Of a DNA stretch of 6,568 bases, positions 1 through 6,568 are shown piece by piece. The stretch lies in NCBI GenBank assembly GCA_937974415.1, contig CALJXB010000326.1, forward strand, positions 1-6,568, read 5' to 3'. The notes under the pieces were generated by a model. It saw only the letters and a program-made list of their open reading frames with translations. It searched no databases and was not told where the DNA came from. Both the position numbers and the translations under genes were made by a program. Positions within the stretch are counted from its first letter, which is position 1; each line of letters starts with the position of its first letter. Source of the DNA: an uncultured Kiloniellales bacterium. Lineage in GTDB: Bacteria > Pseudomonadota > Alphaproteobacteria > Kiloniellales > JAKSDN01.

Positions 1-695
1 GTGTCGCCGTCCACGGTGACGCAGTTGAAGGAGCGCGCTATGGCCCGCTCCAGCAGGTGTTGCAGCAGCGCTTGGGGCAGCTTGGCGTCGGTCGCCGCGA
101 AGGCCAGCATGGTTGCCATGTCCGGGGCGATCATGCCGGAGCCCTTGGCGATGCCGTTGATGGTGACCCGGCGCCCGGCGATCTCGGCCATGCGGGTGGC
201 GGACTTGGCGAAGGTGTCGGTGGTCATGATGGCGCGGGCGGCGGCGGCCCAGCCGGCAGGCTTCAAGGCCGTCTTGAGGCCATCCATGGCCTTGAGGATG
301 CGCTCATGGGGCAGTGGTTCGCCGATCACGCCGGTGGAGGCCAGGAAGACCTCGCGCGGCCGGCAACCCAGGGCTTTGGCGGCCGCTGCGGCGATAGCCG
401 CGGTCGAGTCCTCGCCGAGGCGGCCGGTGAAGGCGTTGGCGTTGCCGGAGTTGACCAGCACCGCGCGCGCCCGGCCGCCCTTTAGGGCCCGGCGGCACCA
501 GTCGACCGGGGCCGAGGCGGTCTTGGAGCGGGTGAAGACCCCGGCGACCGCGGTGCCGGGGTCGAAGGCCATGAGGCAGACGTCGGTCCGGCCGCGGTAT
601 TTAATGCCGCAGGCCCGGGTGGCCACCCGCACGCCATCGATGGCGGGCAGACGGGGTGTGGTCTCCGGCGCTAAAGGAGATCGCGGCAAGGCCAT
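1..695 (-). CDS. argJ: ArgJ, bifunctional glutamate N-acetyltransferase / amino-acid N-acetyltransferase, N-terminal part (3' end outside window)
   Basis: ArgJ moves the acetyl group from N-acetylornithine to glutamate in the cyclic arginine pathway; bifunctional forms also make N-acetylglutamate from acetyl-CoA. It acts in the cytoplasm. The frame gives 231 complete codons plus two bases and runs off the left edge, so about the C-terminal 40-45% of a usual ~400-residue protein is missing. Visible hallmarks are NSGNANAFTG (82-91), STGVIGEPLP (120-129, with the Thr121-Gly122 oxyanion-hole pair known in this family) and KGSGMIAPDMATML (184-197). That last motif holds the self-cleavage site, Ala194-Thr195, where Thr becomes the beta-chain nucleophile. 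FNCVTVDGDT follows at 223-232. The start at 695 has AAGGAG about 10 bases upstream. The gene lies 43 bases downstream of the isomerase gene on the same strand, suggesting co-transcription. Nothing appears broken. Whether it is truly bifunctional cannot be judged from this half. Confidence 0.96.
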   Translation of the reverse strand, partial: MALPRSPLAPETTPRLPAIDGVRVATRACGIKYRGRTDVCLMAFDPGTAVAGVFTRSKTASAPVDWCRRALKGGRARAVLVNSGNANAFTGRLGEDSTAAIAAAAAKALGCRPREVFLASTGVIGEPLPHERILKAMDGLKTALKPAGWAAAARAIMTTDTFAKSATRMAEIAGRRVTINGIAKGSGMIAPDMATMLAFAATDAKLPQALLQHLLERAIARSFNCVTVDGD

Positions 696-738
696 GGCTT
701 TTCTGCTCCTTCGAAGACCCGCGGTGAAGGAACGGCTT

Positions 739-1701
739 TTACTGGGAGGCTTCGGACTCGCTCTCGCCCGACTCGCTCTCGCTCCCTTCTTCCGAAACCG
801 GCGCCTCCATGGCCGGCTCTTCCATGGCCGGCTCTTCCGACGGCATTTGGGCGCTCTCCATGACTTCGATGTCGGCGTAGGTGCGCAGGTCGGCGATGTG
901 GCTTTCGATGGCGGCGCCCTGGAGCTCCTGGGTGAGCTGCGGCGCGACCTCGTCCAAGCCGGGCGGGTCCCGCGGCCGCTTGTCTTCGACCTGGATGACA
1001 TGCCAGCCGAACTCGGTCTGAACGGGCTCGCTGGTATAGCTGCCCGGTTCCATCGCAAAAGCGGCCTCGGCGAAGCTGGGCACCATCTGCTCGGCGGTGA
1101 AGTAGCCGAGATCGCCGCCCTGGGCCGCGGAGGGCCCGGTCGAGCGTTCCGAGGCCAGTTCGGCGAAATCGATGCCGTCGTCGAGCGCCGCGATGACCTG
1201 GCGCGCCTCGTCCTCGGTTTCCAGCAGGATGTGGCGCGCCCTCACCTCCTCCACCGGCGGATTCTCCGCGATGAAGGTCTGGTAGCGTGCCTCGACCTCT
1301 TCGTCGCTCACCGCATCCGCCAAGAGCCGTTCCATGTAGACCTCGCGCATGATCTCGGTCTGCACGCGGGCCAGGCGCTCCTGAACGACCTCGTCCTCGG
1401 ACATTCCTTCGGCAGCGGCGGCTTTGTCGATCAGCGCCAGATCGATCAGGCGCTGCACCAGGAAGGGAAAGATCTGGTCGAAGGCTTGCTGGTATTGCGC
1501 CGGCAAGGTGGCCGCGTAGGCGGCCACCTCGGAGCGGAGAATTGGCGCCCCGTCGACGACGGCGACGATCGGATCCTCCTCCGCGCCGGTGTCGGGGTCC
1601 GAATCCTGGGCCAAAGCCACGCCGGAGGAGACGCCCAAAAGCAAGCATGAGCATGCGAGGAGGGCGCAAAATAGGCCTGATCGGCGAAGGGGCTGATCCA
1701 T
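739..1701 (-). CDS. Exported parvulin-type (PpiC/SurA family) peptidyl-prolyl cis-trans isomerase
   Basis: This 320-residue protein should catalyse proline cis-trans isomerisation and act as a folding chaperone outside the cytoplasm. Residues 1-31 form a signal peptide: Arg6-Arg7, a hydrophobic stretch, then a VALA|QD type I cleavage site. Residues about 45-150 resemble the SurA-type N-terminal helical region (VAVVDGAPILRSEV near 46-59). The rotamase domain spans about 153-243, with the parvulin signatures RARHILL (154-160), GGDLGYF (195-201), a phenylalanine-rich PSFAEAAF segment and FGWHVIQVED (231-240). Residues 283-320 are a low-complexity acidic tail rich in Glu, Ser, Pro and Met, encoded by short direct repeats. 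The start at 1701 has AAGGA 8 bases upstream. It is divergent from secA and upstream of argJ. An LLAC sequence at 14-17 looks weakly like a lipobox, but hydrophobic sequence continues past it, so ordinary secretion is preferred. The exact substrate set is unknown. Confidence 0.93.
   Translation of the reverse strand: MDQPLRRSGLFCALLACSCLLLGVSSGVALAQDSDPDTGAEEDPIVAVVDGAPILRSEVAAYAATLPAQYQQAFDQIFPFLVQRLIDLALIDKAAAAEGMSEDEVVQERLARVQTEIMREVYMERLLADAVSDEEVEARYQTFIAENPPVEEVRARHILLETEDEARQVIAALDDGIDFAELASERSTGPSAAQGGDLGYFTAEQMVPSFAEAAFAMEPGSYTSEPVQTEFGWHVIQVEDKRPRDPPGLDEVAPQLTQELQGAAIESHIADLRTYADIEVMESAQMPSEEPAMEEPAMEAPVSEEGSESESGESESEASQ
755..781. repeat. 12-bp direct repeat at 15-bp period in the isomerase tail
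   Basis: GACTCGCTCTCG occurs at 755-766 and again at 770-781. On the minus strand it encodes the repeated Ser/Glu part of the isomerase C-terminus (residues about 307-315). It is coding and in frame, so it is probably a product of local duplication or slippage in a disordered tail. Confidence 0.8.
806..835. repeat. Perfect 15-bp tandem duplication in the isomerase tail
   Basis: TCCATGGCCGGCTCT at 806-820 is followed immediately by an identical copy at 821-835. The unit is five codons long and encodes the repeated EEPAM unit (residues about 289-298) on the minus strand, so the duplication keeps the reading frame. It has the same 15-bp period as the neighbouring Ser/Glu repeat. Confidence 0.9.
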
Positions 1702-1763
1702 TGATTTCGTCCTTGTTGCAAACGTGGGATGCCTGCCGGACTCCCCGCGCCGACGGCGACTCG

Positions 1764-1793
1764 ATTACTTGGCGCCTAACCTCGCATGTTCAA
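1764..1793 (-). promoter_or_regulatory. Candidate sigma-70-like promoter for the isomerase-argJ operon
   Basis: On the minus strand TTGAAC (1793-1788) is followed after 18 bases by AGTAAT (1769-1764); each matches four of six consensus positions. It would start transcription about 55 bases upstream of the isomerase start codon. The call rests on the motif and position alone. GC-rich alphaproteobacterial promoters are often poor consensus matches, so another site in 1702-1860 is possible. Confidence 0.28.
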
Positions 1794-1866
1794 CCCTGGG
1801 GCGCCAGCCCTCGCCAAACCGGCCAAAACGGCGGCGAACCGCGGCCTCGGCGGCATTCGAGCGGCG

Positions 1867-1895
1867 TTGACAGGCCCCGCTTGTCACCCTATGTC
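1867..1895 (+). promoter_or_regulatory. Candidate sigma-70-like promoter for secA
   Basis: A perfect TTGACA (1867-1872) is followed by a 17-base spacer and TATGTC (1890-1895), which matches the -10 consensus only in its first three bases. Transcription would begin near 1902, giving an untranslated leader of about 45 bases before the secA start at 1948. The exact -35 and spacing favour it; the weak -10 lowers confidence. Confidence 0.45.
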
Positions 1896-1947
1896 TGAGC
1901 CGCGCCCTTTGGCCGCTTCAGCCGGCCATCCCGACCTTGAGGTTGAC

Positions 1948-4722
1948 ATGCTCAGCACGCTCGGCAAGCGGCTGTTTGGAACGGCGAACGACCGTTACAT
2001 CAAACGCCTGGTCAAGACCGTCGAGGCGATCAACGCGCTCGAGCCGGAGCTCGAGGCGATGAGCGATTCGGACCTGGCGGCCCGCACGCCGTGGTTCCGG
2101 GAGCGTCTCGAGGCCGGCGAGAGCCTGGACGACCTGCTGGTCGAGGCCTTCGCCACGGTCCGCGAGGCCGCCAAGCGAACCCTCGGCCAGCGCCATTTCG
2201 ACGTGCAGCTGATGGGCGGGATCGTGCTGCATCGCGGCATGATCGCCGAGATGAAGACCGGTGAAGGCAAGACCCTGGTCGCCACCCTGCCGGTCTATCT
2301 CAACGCGCTCAGCGGCAAGGGCGTACATGTGATCACGGTGAACGATTACCTGGCGCACCGCGACGCGGCCTGGATGGGTCAGATCTATCGCTTCCTCGGC
2401 CTTACGGTCGGCTGCATCGTTCACGGGCTCTTGGAGAACGAGCGTCACGCGTCCTATGCGGCCGACGTCACCTACGGCACCAACAACGAATTCGGCTTCG
2501 ACTATCTGCGCGACAACATGAAGTTCAAGCTGGAGGAGCTGGTTCAGCGGGACTTCAATTTCGGCATCGTCGACGAGGTCGACTCGATTCTGATCGACGA
2601 GGCGCGCACGCCGCTCATCATCTCCGGTCCGACCCAAGACTCCTCCGAGCTCTACGTCTCGGTCAACAAGTTGATCCCCAAGCTCGGCAAGGACGACTAC
2701 GAGAAGGACGAGAAGGGCAAGACGATCACGCTCACGGAAGAGGGGGTCGAGAGAGTCGAGGATCTGCTGCGTGAGATGAACCTGCTGGAATCGGCCTCGC
2801 TCTACGATGCGGAAAACATTTCGCTTTTGCATCACGTCAGCCAGGCGCTCCGGGCGCACAAGATGTTCGAGCGCGATACCGACTACATCGTCAAGGACGA
2901 CAAGGTCATCATCATCGACGAGTTCACCGGGCGCATGATGGAGGGCCGGCGCTATTCGGAAGGCCTGCATCAGGCGCTGGAGGCCAAGGAGGCCGTCAGC
3001 ATCCAGCAGGAGAACCAGACCCTCGCCTCGATCACATTCCAGAACTACTTCCGGCTCTATCCGAAGCTCGCCGGCATGACCGGCACGGCCATGACGGAAG
3101 CCGCGGAGTTCCTCGACATCTACAATCTCGAGGTCATCGAGGTCCCCACCAACGTGCCCTTCGTGCGGGTCGATTTCGACGATGAGGTCTATCGCACGGC
3201 CAAGGAGAAGTACGGCGCGATCCTCGACCAGATCGAGGAATGCCACCGCAACAAACAGCCGATCCTGGTGGGCACCGTTTCGATCGAGAAGTCGGAGCAC
3301 CTGGCGGATTTGCTCGCGAAGCGCAAGATCCCGCACAAAGTCCTCAATGCCCGCTATCACGAGCAGGAAGCCTTTATCATCGCCCAGGCCGGCTTCCCGG
3401 GCTCGGTCACCATCGCCACCAACATGGCCGGGCGCGGCACCGACATCCAGCTGGGCGGCAATGCGGACATGCGGATCCAGCAGGAAGCGAGCCAGATCGA
3501 GGACGACAAGGCCCGTGCCAAGAAGACCGAGGCCATCAACAGCGAAGTGGCGGCAGCCAGGCAGATCGCCTTGGACGCCGGCGGGCTCTTCGTCATGGGC
3601 ACCGAGCGGCACGAGAGCCGGCGCATCGACAACCAGCTGCGCGGCCGCTGCGGGCGCCAGGGCGACCCCGGCGCCTCCAAGTTCTACCTGTCGTTGGAAG
3701 ACGATCTGATGCGCATTTTCGGCTCGGAGCGTATGGATTCCATGCTTCGCAAGCTGGGCCTGCAGGACGGTGAGGCCATCGTCCATCCCTGGGTCAACAA
3801 GGCGCTGGAGAAGGCCCAGCAGAAGGTCGAGGCCCATCACTTCGAGGCGCGCAAGTACGTGCTCAAGTACGACAACGTCATGAACGACCAGCGCAAGGTC
3901 ATTTACGAGCAGCGCCGCGACCTCATGGGCACCGAGGACGTCCACGAGACGGTTACCGACTTCCGCCATCAGATGGTCGAGGAGATGGTGGCCGAGTGCA
4001 TTCCGGCCGGCGCCTATGTCGAGCAATGGGACCTGGCGCGGTTGCACGAGGAGAGCCTGCGGCTCTTGAGCCTGGACCTGCCGGTACAGGACTGGGGCAA
4101 GGAAGAAGGCATCGCGGACCAGGAAATTCTCGAGCGAATTACCCAGTCGTCGGACAAGCACATGGCCGCCAAGGCGGCCAACATCGGCGGCGATCTCATG
4201 CGCATGCTGGAAAAAGAGGTGCTGCTGCTCGTGCTCGACCGGCAATGGAAGGATCACCTGCACCTGCTCGACCACCTGCGCCAGGGCATCGTTCTCAGGG
4301 CCTACGGCCAGCGGGATCCGCTCAACGAGTACAAGCGCGAGGCCTTCGACCTCTTCGAGGCCATGCTCGACCGGGTGCGCTCGGAGACGACCTCGCTGCT
4401 TTCCTATGTCCGGGTGCGGCCCATGGCCCCGGAATTCGCCATGCCCACGCCGGACCCGGAGAGTTTCCAGGAAACCCGCTTCGATCCCGCCATGGTCAAG
4501 AGCGGCGACGCCGACCGGCAGACGGAAATGGCGCTCGCCTCGGCCGAAGTGGCGCCGATCGCCCCGATGCCCGGCAAGCCGGTCTCTCAGACGGTGCGCC
4601 GCCGGGTTGCGGAGGCGCCCGACCCGGACGATCCCGAAAGCTGGGGCAAGGTGCCGCGCAACGCCCCCTGCCCTTGCGGATCCGGCAAGAAGTATAAGCA
4701 CTGCCACGGCCGCACGGTCTAA
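1948..4722 (+). CDS. secA: SecA, preprotein translocase ATPase subunit
   Basis: SecA is the cytoplasmic and membrane-peripheral motor that pushes unfolded preproteins through SecYEG. The 924-residue length suits alphaproteobacterial SecA. Seen in order: the N-terminal helix [16 protein letters not shown], Walker A MKTGEGKT (102-109), VNDYLAHRD (131-139), [15 protein letters not shown] (176-190), Walker B with DEVD at 209-212 and [14 protein letters not shown] (215-228). The preprotein cross-linking region covers about 228-370. NBD2 carries GMTGTA (376-381), [14 protein letters not shown] (491-504) and [20 protein letters not shown] (556-575). The helical scaffold begins around [15 protein letters not shown] (767-781). 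The tail is a flexible linker and a SEC-C zinc motif with Cys908, Cys910, Cys919 and His920, which in this family binds SecB and phospholipid. The start at 1948 has GAGG 5 bases upstream and gives the normal SecA N-terminus. In-frame ATGs at 1786 and 1891 would add residues unlike SecA. All catalytic motifs are intact. Confidence 0.98.
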   Translation: MLSTLGKRLFGTANDRYIKRLVKTVEAINALEPELEAMSDSDLAARTPWFRERLEAGESLDDLLVEAFATVREAAKRTLGQRHFDVQLMGGIVLHRGMIAEMKTGEGKTLVATLPVYLNALSGKGVHVITVNDYLAHRDAAWMGQIYRFLGLTVGCIVHGLLENERHASYAADVTYGTNNEFGFDYLRDNMKFKLEELVQRDFNFGIVDEVDSILIDEARTPLIISGPTQDSSELYVSVNKLIPKLGKDDYEKDEKGKTITLTEEGVERVEDLLREMNLLESASLYDAENISLLHHVSQALRAHKMFERDTDYIVKDDKVIIIDEFTGRMMEGRRYSEGLHQALEAKEAVSIQQENQTLASITFQNYFRLYPKLAGMTGTAMTEAAEFLDIYNLEVIEVPTNVPFVRVDFDDEVYRTAKEKYGAILDQIEECHRNKQPILVGTVSIEKSEHLADLLAKRKIPHKVLNARYHEQEAFIIAQAGFPGSVTIATNMAGRGTDIQLGGNADMRIQQEASQIEDDKARAKKTEAINSEVAAARQIALDAGGLFVMGTERHESRRIDNQLRGRCGRQGDPGASKFYLSLEDDLMRIFGSERMDSMLRKLGLQDGEAIVHPWVNKALEKAQQKVEAHHFEARKYVLKYDNVMNDQRKVIYEQRRDLMGTEDVHETVTDFRHQMVEEMVAECIPAGAYVEQWDLARLHEESLRLLSLDLPVQDWGKEEGIADQEILERITQSSDKHMAAKAANIGGDLMRMLEKEVLLLVLDRQWKDHLHLLDHLRQGIVLRAYGQRDPLNEYKREAFDLFEAMLDRVRSETTSLLSYVRVRPMAPEFAMPTPDPESFQETRFDPAMVKSGDADRQTEMALASAEVAPIAPMPGKPVSQTVRRRVAEAPDPDDPESWGKVPRNAPCPCGSGKKYKHCHGRTV

Positions 4723-4743
4723 CGTCCGCCCCGCGGGCCGGTT

Positions 4744-5697
4744 TCAGCTGAGGCCCTTCTGGCCCATCCCGATGAATTTCTCCCGGCGGTTTTCGCGCAA
4801 GGCCGGTCCCGTCTCACCGGCGAGTTCGCCAAGCGCGCCTTCGATCATGTCGCCGACCGCCTCGATGGTCTCGCTCTGGCCTCGGTGGGCACCGCCCAGG
4901 GGTTCGTCCACCACCGCGTCCACGACACCGAGCTTCAAGAGATCGCCCGCCGTCAGCCTGAGGGCCACGGCCGCTTCCTCGGCCTGGGCGCTGCTGCGCC
5001 ATAGGATCGAGGCGCAGCCCTCGGGCGAGATCACCGAATAGACGGCGTGTTCCAGCATGTAGATCCGGTTGGCCGACGCCAGGGCGATGGCGCCGCCCGA
5101 TCCGCCCTCGCCAATGACCACCGAGATCAGGGGCACGTTGAGCTGCAGGCAGACGTCGATGCAGGACGCGATGGCCTCGGCCTGACCGCGCTCTTCGGCG
5201 CCGACACCCGGGTAGGCCCCGGGGGTATCGACCAGGGTCACCACCGGGACCTTGAAGTGATCGGCCAGGTTCATCAGCCGCTGGGCCTTGCGATAGCCCT
5301 CCGGCCGCGCCATGCCGAAGTTGTGGCGCACCCGGGCAGAAGTGTCCGAGCCCTTTTCGTGGCCCATGATGACGACCGTATGGCCGCGGAAGCGTGCGAG
5401 GCCGCCGATGATGGCCCGGTCCTCGGCGTAGAGGCGGTCGCCGGCGAGCGGCGTGAAGTCCTCGACCAGGGCCGCCACGTAATTGCTGAAGTGAGGCCGC
5501 TCGGGATGGCGCGCGACCTGGGTCTTCTGCCAGGCGCTGAGCTTGGAATAGGTCTGGCGCAGGAGACGGTCGACCTTGGTCTGCAGGCGCGTCACCTCTT
5601 CGGCGATGTTGAGGTCGCCCGTGTCCGAGAGGTGGCGCAGCTCCTCGATCTTGCCTTCCAGCTCGGCGATGGGCTTTTCGAAGTCGAGAAAGTGCAT
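4744..5697 (-). CDS. accA: AccA, acetyl-CoA carboxylase carboxyltransferase subunit alpha
   Basis: With AccD this subunit transfers the carboxyl group from carboxybiotin-BCCP to acetyl-CoA, making malonyl-CoA for fatty acid synthesis in the cytoplasm. The protein is 317 residues, the standard length. It begins [20 protein letters not shown], the usual N-terminal helical segment. The crotonase-fold carboxyltransferase core then shows [18 protein letters not shown] (86-103), [17 protein letters not shown] (126-142), [20 protein letters not shown] (156-175), [12 protein letters not shown] (196-207, the oxyanion-type glycine-rich loop) and [13 protein letters not shown] (222-234). The frame stays open to an ATG at 5793, but those 32 extra residues do not resemble AccA and would cover the promoter of the divergent riboswitch gene. 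The start at 5697 is therefore chosen, despite only a weak GAGA ribosome-binding match. It is convergent with secA, and accD is not in the window. Confidence 0.97.
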   Translation of the reverse strand: MHFLDFEKPIAELEGKIEELRHLSDTGDLNIAEEVTRLQTKVDRLLRQTYSKLSAWQKTQVARHPERPHFSNYVAALVEDFTPLAGDRLYAEDRAIIGGLARFRGHTVVIMGHEKGSDTSARVRHNFGMARPEGYRKAQRLMNLADHFKVPVVTLVDTPGAYPGVGAEERGQAEAIASCIDVCLQLNVPLISVVIGEGGSGGAIALASANRIYMLEHAVYSVISPEGCASILWRSSAQAEEAAVALRLTAGDLLKLGVVDAVVDEPLGGAHRGQSETIEAVGDMIEGALGELAGETGPALRENRREKFIGMGQKGLS

Positions 5698-5770
5698 GGG
5701 GCAGTCTCTAGCACAGGGCGGGGCCCGGGCTAAAGGCCCAGTGCGCCCGACTTCCGGAATTCCACCGCCC

Positions 5771-5800
5771 TTGACAGGGGCCCGCCGGCGCACTGAATAT
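5771..5800 (+). promoter_or_regulatory. Candidate sigma-70-like promoter for the TPP-riboswitch/thiY transcript
   Basis: A perfect TTGACA (5771-5776) is followed after 18 bases by GAATAT (5795-5800), a half match to the -10 consensus. Initiation just after it would place the 5' end at about the first base of the riboswitch P1 stem (about 5806), the expected arrangement. That placement is the main support. Confidence 0.5.
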
Positions 5801-5805
5801 CGCAG

Positions 5806-5909
5806 CGTTCCTAGGGGAGCCCCAATGCGCGGGGCTGAGATACCGGACGATTGCGAGATCGCGCGGTGACCCTTCGAACCTGATCCGGATAATGCCGGCG
5901 AAGGGAACG
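5806..5909 (+). ncRNA. TPP riboswitch (THI element) upstream of thiY
   Basis: This is a thiamine pyrophosphate-sensing aptamer in the leader of the thiY transcript. The conserved cores are present: GGGGCTGAGAT at 5831-5841, and GAACCTGATC (5876-5885) followed by GGATAATGCC (5887-5896) and GGCGAAGGGAA. The folding can be traced by eye. P1 is CGTTC 5806-5810 with GAACG 5905-5909. P2 is AGCCCC 5818-5823 with GGGGCT 5831-5836. P3 is ACCG 5842-5845 with CGGT 5864-5867, plus an inner stem CGAT 5848-5851 with ATCG 5858-5861. P4 is CCCTTCG 5870-5876 with CGAAGGG 5899-5905, and P5 is CCGG 5885-5888 with CCGG 5895-5898. TPP binding in this class lowers expression of thiamine synthesis or uptake genes. 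I see no terminator hairpin with a U tract downstream, so control of translation start (or Rho) is more likely than intrinsic termination. Confidence 0.96.
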
Positions 5910-5919
5910 GAACCGATTC

Positions 5920-6006
5920 ATGAACGAACGCGCGAAATCCGACGCTTTCTCAGGGGTCTGCCGCTTCCGCGCCGCCGTGGAGGCGAAGATATGTCAGATC
6001 CCCTAG
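5920..6006 (+). CDS. Possible 28-codon leader ORF between the TPP riboswitch and thiY
   Basis: ATG at 5920 opens a frame of 28 codons that ends at TAG 6004-6006. It starts 11 bases after riboswitch stem P1 and overlaps the first 16 bases of thiY in another frame, so the two could be translationally coupled. Its only ribosome-binding candidates, AAGGGA (5901-5906) and AACGGA (5906-5911), lie within or at the edge of the riboswitch 3' strands. TPP binding would hide the former and much of the latter. The peptide ([10 protein letters not shown] at its start) matches no family I know and has no membrane segment or arrest motif I recognise. It may simply be a chance frame in a GC-rich leader. Confidence 0.25.
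   Translation: MNERAKSDAFSGVCRFRAAVEAKICQIP
5979..5983 (+). promoter_or_regulatory. Ribosome binding site of thiY
   Basis: GGAGG lies 7 bases before the ATG at 5991 and is the strongest Shine-Dalgarno match in the window; it decides the thiY start. Part of it can pair in a small hairpin (CGCC 5973-5976 with GGCG 5982-5985), a weak structure whose regulatory value is uncertain. It sits about 70 bases downstream of the aptamer. Confidence 0.75.
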
Positions 6007-6568
6007 CACCCCGTCGAAGTCGACCGTGCCCGGCACGCGCGGCACGCGCCGCATTCTTACTGATCGCCCTGAGCCTGTCGGTCATGCTTACAGCGAGCCC
6101 CGCCAAGGCCGAAAAGCTCACCCTGCTGCTCGACTGGTTCCTCAACCCCGACCACGCGCCCCTGGTGGTGGCCCAGGAGAAGGGCTTCTTCGCCGAGGCC
6201 GGCCTCGAGGTGGAGATGATCGAGCCGGCCGACCCCAACGACCCGCCCAAGCTGGTGGCGGCCGGCAAGGCGGACCTCGCCGTCTCCTATCAGCCGCAAC
6301 TGCATATCCAAGCCGCCCGGGGCCTGCCGCTGGCGCGCATCGCAACGCTGATCGCAACGCCCCTCAATACCTTGCTGGTGCTGGACGACAGCCCGATTCG
6401 CAGCATCGCAGACCTCAAGGGCAAGAGCGTCGGCTTTTCGGTCGGCGGCTTCGAAGACGCCCTCCTGGCCGCCATGCTGGAACGGCACGGCCTAAGCATT
6501 GACGACATCACGCTCGTCAACGTCAACTTCTCCCTGAGCCCGTCCCTGCTGTCGGGCCAAGTCGACGC
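5991..6568 (+). CDS. thiY: ThiY/NMT1-like periplasmic substrate-binding protein for a thiamine pyrimidine precursor (3' end outside window)
   Basis: This looks like the solute-binding component of a ThiXYZ-type ABC importer, which brings in hydroxymethylpyrimidine or a formylaminopyrimidine precursor for thiamine salvage. The frame gives 192 full codons and is cut by the right edge; relatives are usually about 310-340 residues. Residues 1-40 are an export signal: a long basic segment with several arginines, the hydrophobic core AFLLIALSLSVML (21-33) and AKA|EK cleavage after 40. The mature part has the NMT1/THI5-family signature LLLDWFLNPDHAPLVVAQEK (45-64), GFFAEAGLEVEM (65-76), KLVAAGKADLAVSYQPQ (87-103) and IADLKGKSVGFSVGG (139-153). 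The TPP riboswitch upstream independently supports a thiamine role. Start chosen from GGAGG 7 bases upstream. The ligand cannot be settled from this fragment, and the permease and ATPase genes would lie to the right. Confidence 0.88.
   Translation, partial: MSDPLAPRRSRPCPARAARAAFLLIALSLSVMLTASPAKAEKLTLLLDWFLNPDHAPLVVAQEKGFFAEAGLEVEMIEPADPNDPPKLVAAGKADLAVSYQPQLHIQAARGLPLARIATLIATPLNTLLVLDDSPIRSIADLKGKSVGFSVGGFEDALLAAMLERHGLSIDDITLVNVNFSLSPSLLSGQVD

Noticed and set aside
1..1650. An open plus-strand frame of about 549 codons opposite argJ and the isomerase
   Set aside because: It is antisense to two recognised genes in succession; the translation has no family features, and the minus-strand products match known families in full.
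1700..1898. A SecM-like arrest peptide upstream of secA
   Set aside because: The plus-strand frame ending at 1898 has no membrane or signal segment and no arrest motif I know, lacks a clear ribosome-binding site, and would mostly lie upstream of the secA promoter candidate.
1918..4707. An uninterrupted reading frame of about 929 codons antisense to secA
   Set aside because: It lies fully opposite a gene with every SecA motif intact. High third-position G/C on the coding strand suppresses stops in the matching antisense frame, and the translation is low-complexity Leu/Val/Asp/His/Arg with no recognisable domain.
5727..5739. GGGC/GCCC hairpin (loop TAAAG) in the accA-thiY gap as a terminator
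   Set aside because: The stem is only four base pairs, no T run follows, and it lies between two divergent genes where no terminator is needed.
5698..5793. N-terminal extension of accA to the ATG at 5793
   Set aside because: The 32 added residues are Pro/Arg/Gly-rich and unlike AccA, whose normal N-terminus starts at 5697; the extension would also run over the thi promoter candidate.
6015..6100. Twin-arginine export signal on the ThiY-like protein
   Set aside because: The arginines near residues 8-11 are not in an S/T-R-R-x-F-L-K context and sit far from the hydrophobic core; an ordinary Sec signal with AKA|E cleavage fits better.

Overview
The window reads as ordinary chromosome from a GC-rich alphaproteobacterium. 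The evidence is the codon use (strong G/C bias at third positions), the SecA type (long NBD2 insertion plus a C-terminal zinc-binding SEC-C tail), and a parvulin gene and argJ running divergently from secA, an order I recall from alphaproteobacteria. A Rhodospirillales-like host would fit, but I cannot fix the genus.

Layout, left to right. (1) 1-695, minus: the N-terminal half of argJ (arginine biosynthesis), cut by the left window edge. (2) 739-1701, minus: an exported parvulin-type peptidyl-prolyl isomerase, 43 bases upstream of argJ and probably in one operon with it. (3) 1702-1947: a 246-base divergent intergenic region with one promoter candidate facing each way. (4) 1948-4722, plus: complete secA, 924 aa. 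(5) 4744-5697, minus: complete accA, 317 aa, convergent with secA with a 21-base gap. (6) 5698-5990: divergent regulatory region between accA and a thiamine-pyrimidine uptake gene. It holds a promoter candidate, a well-formed TPP riboswitch (about 5806-5909) and a possible 28-codon leader reading frame. (7) 5991-6568, plus: the N-terminal part of a ThiY/NMT1-like periplasmic binding protein, cut by the right edge.

Functional links: SecA drives preproteins through SecYEG, and the divergent parvulin, which carries a signal peptide, would help fold proteins after export. AccA is the alpha subunit of the acetyl-CoA carboxylase carboxyltransferase (first step of fatty acid synthesis). The thiY-like gene is under thiamine pyrophosphate control and probably begins a thiXYZ-type operon that continues past the window.

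I found no mobile element, CRISPR array, tRNA, rRNA or clear previously undescribed system. The points most worth a second look are the arrangement downstream of the TPP riboswitch, where a short frame overlaps the thiY start, and the repeat-built acidic tail of the parvulin.
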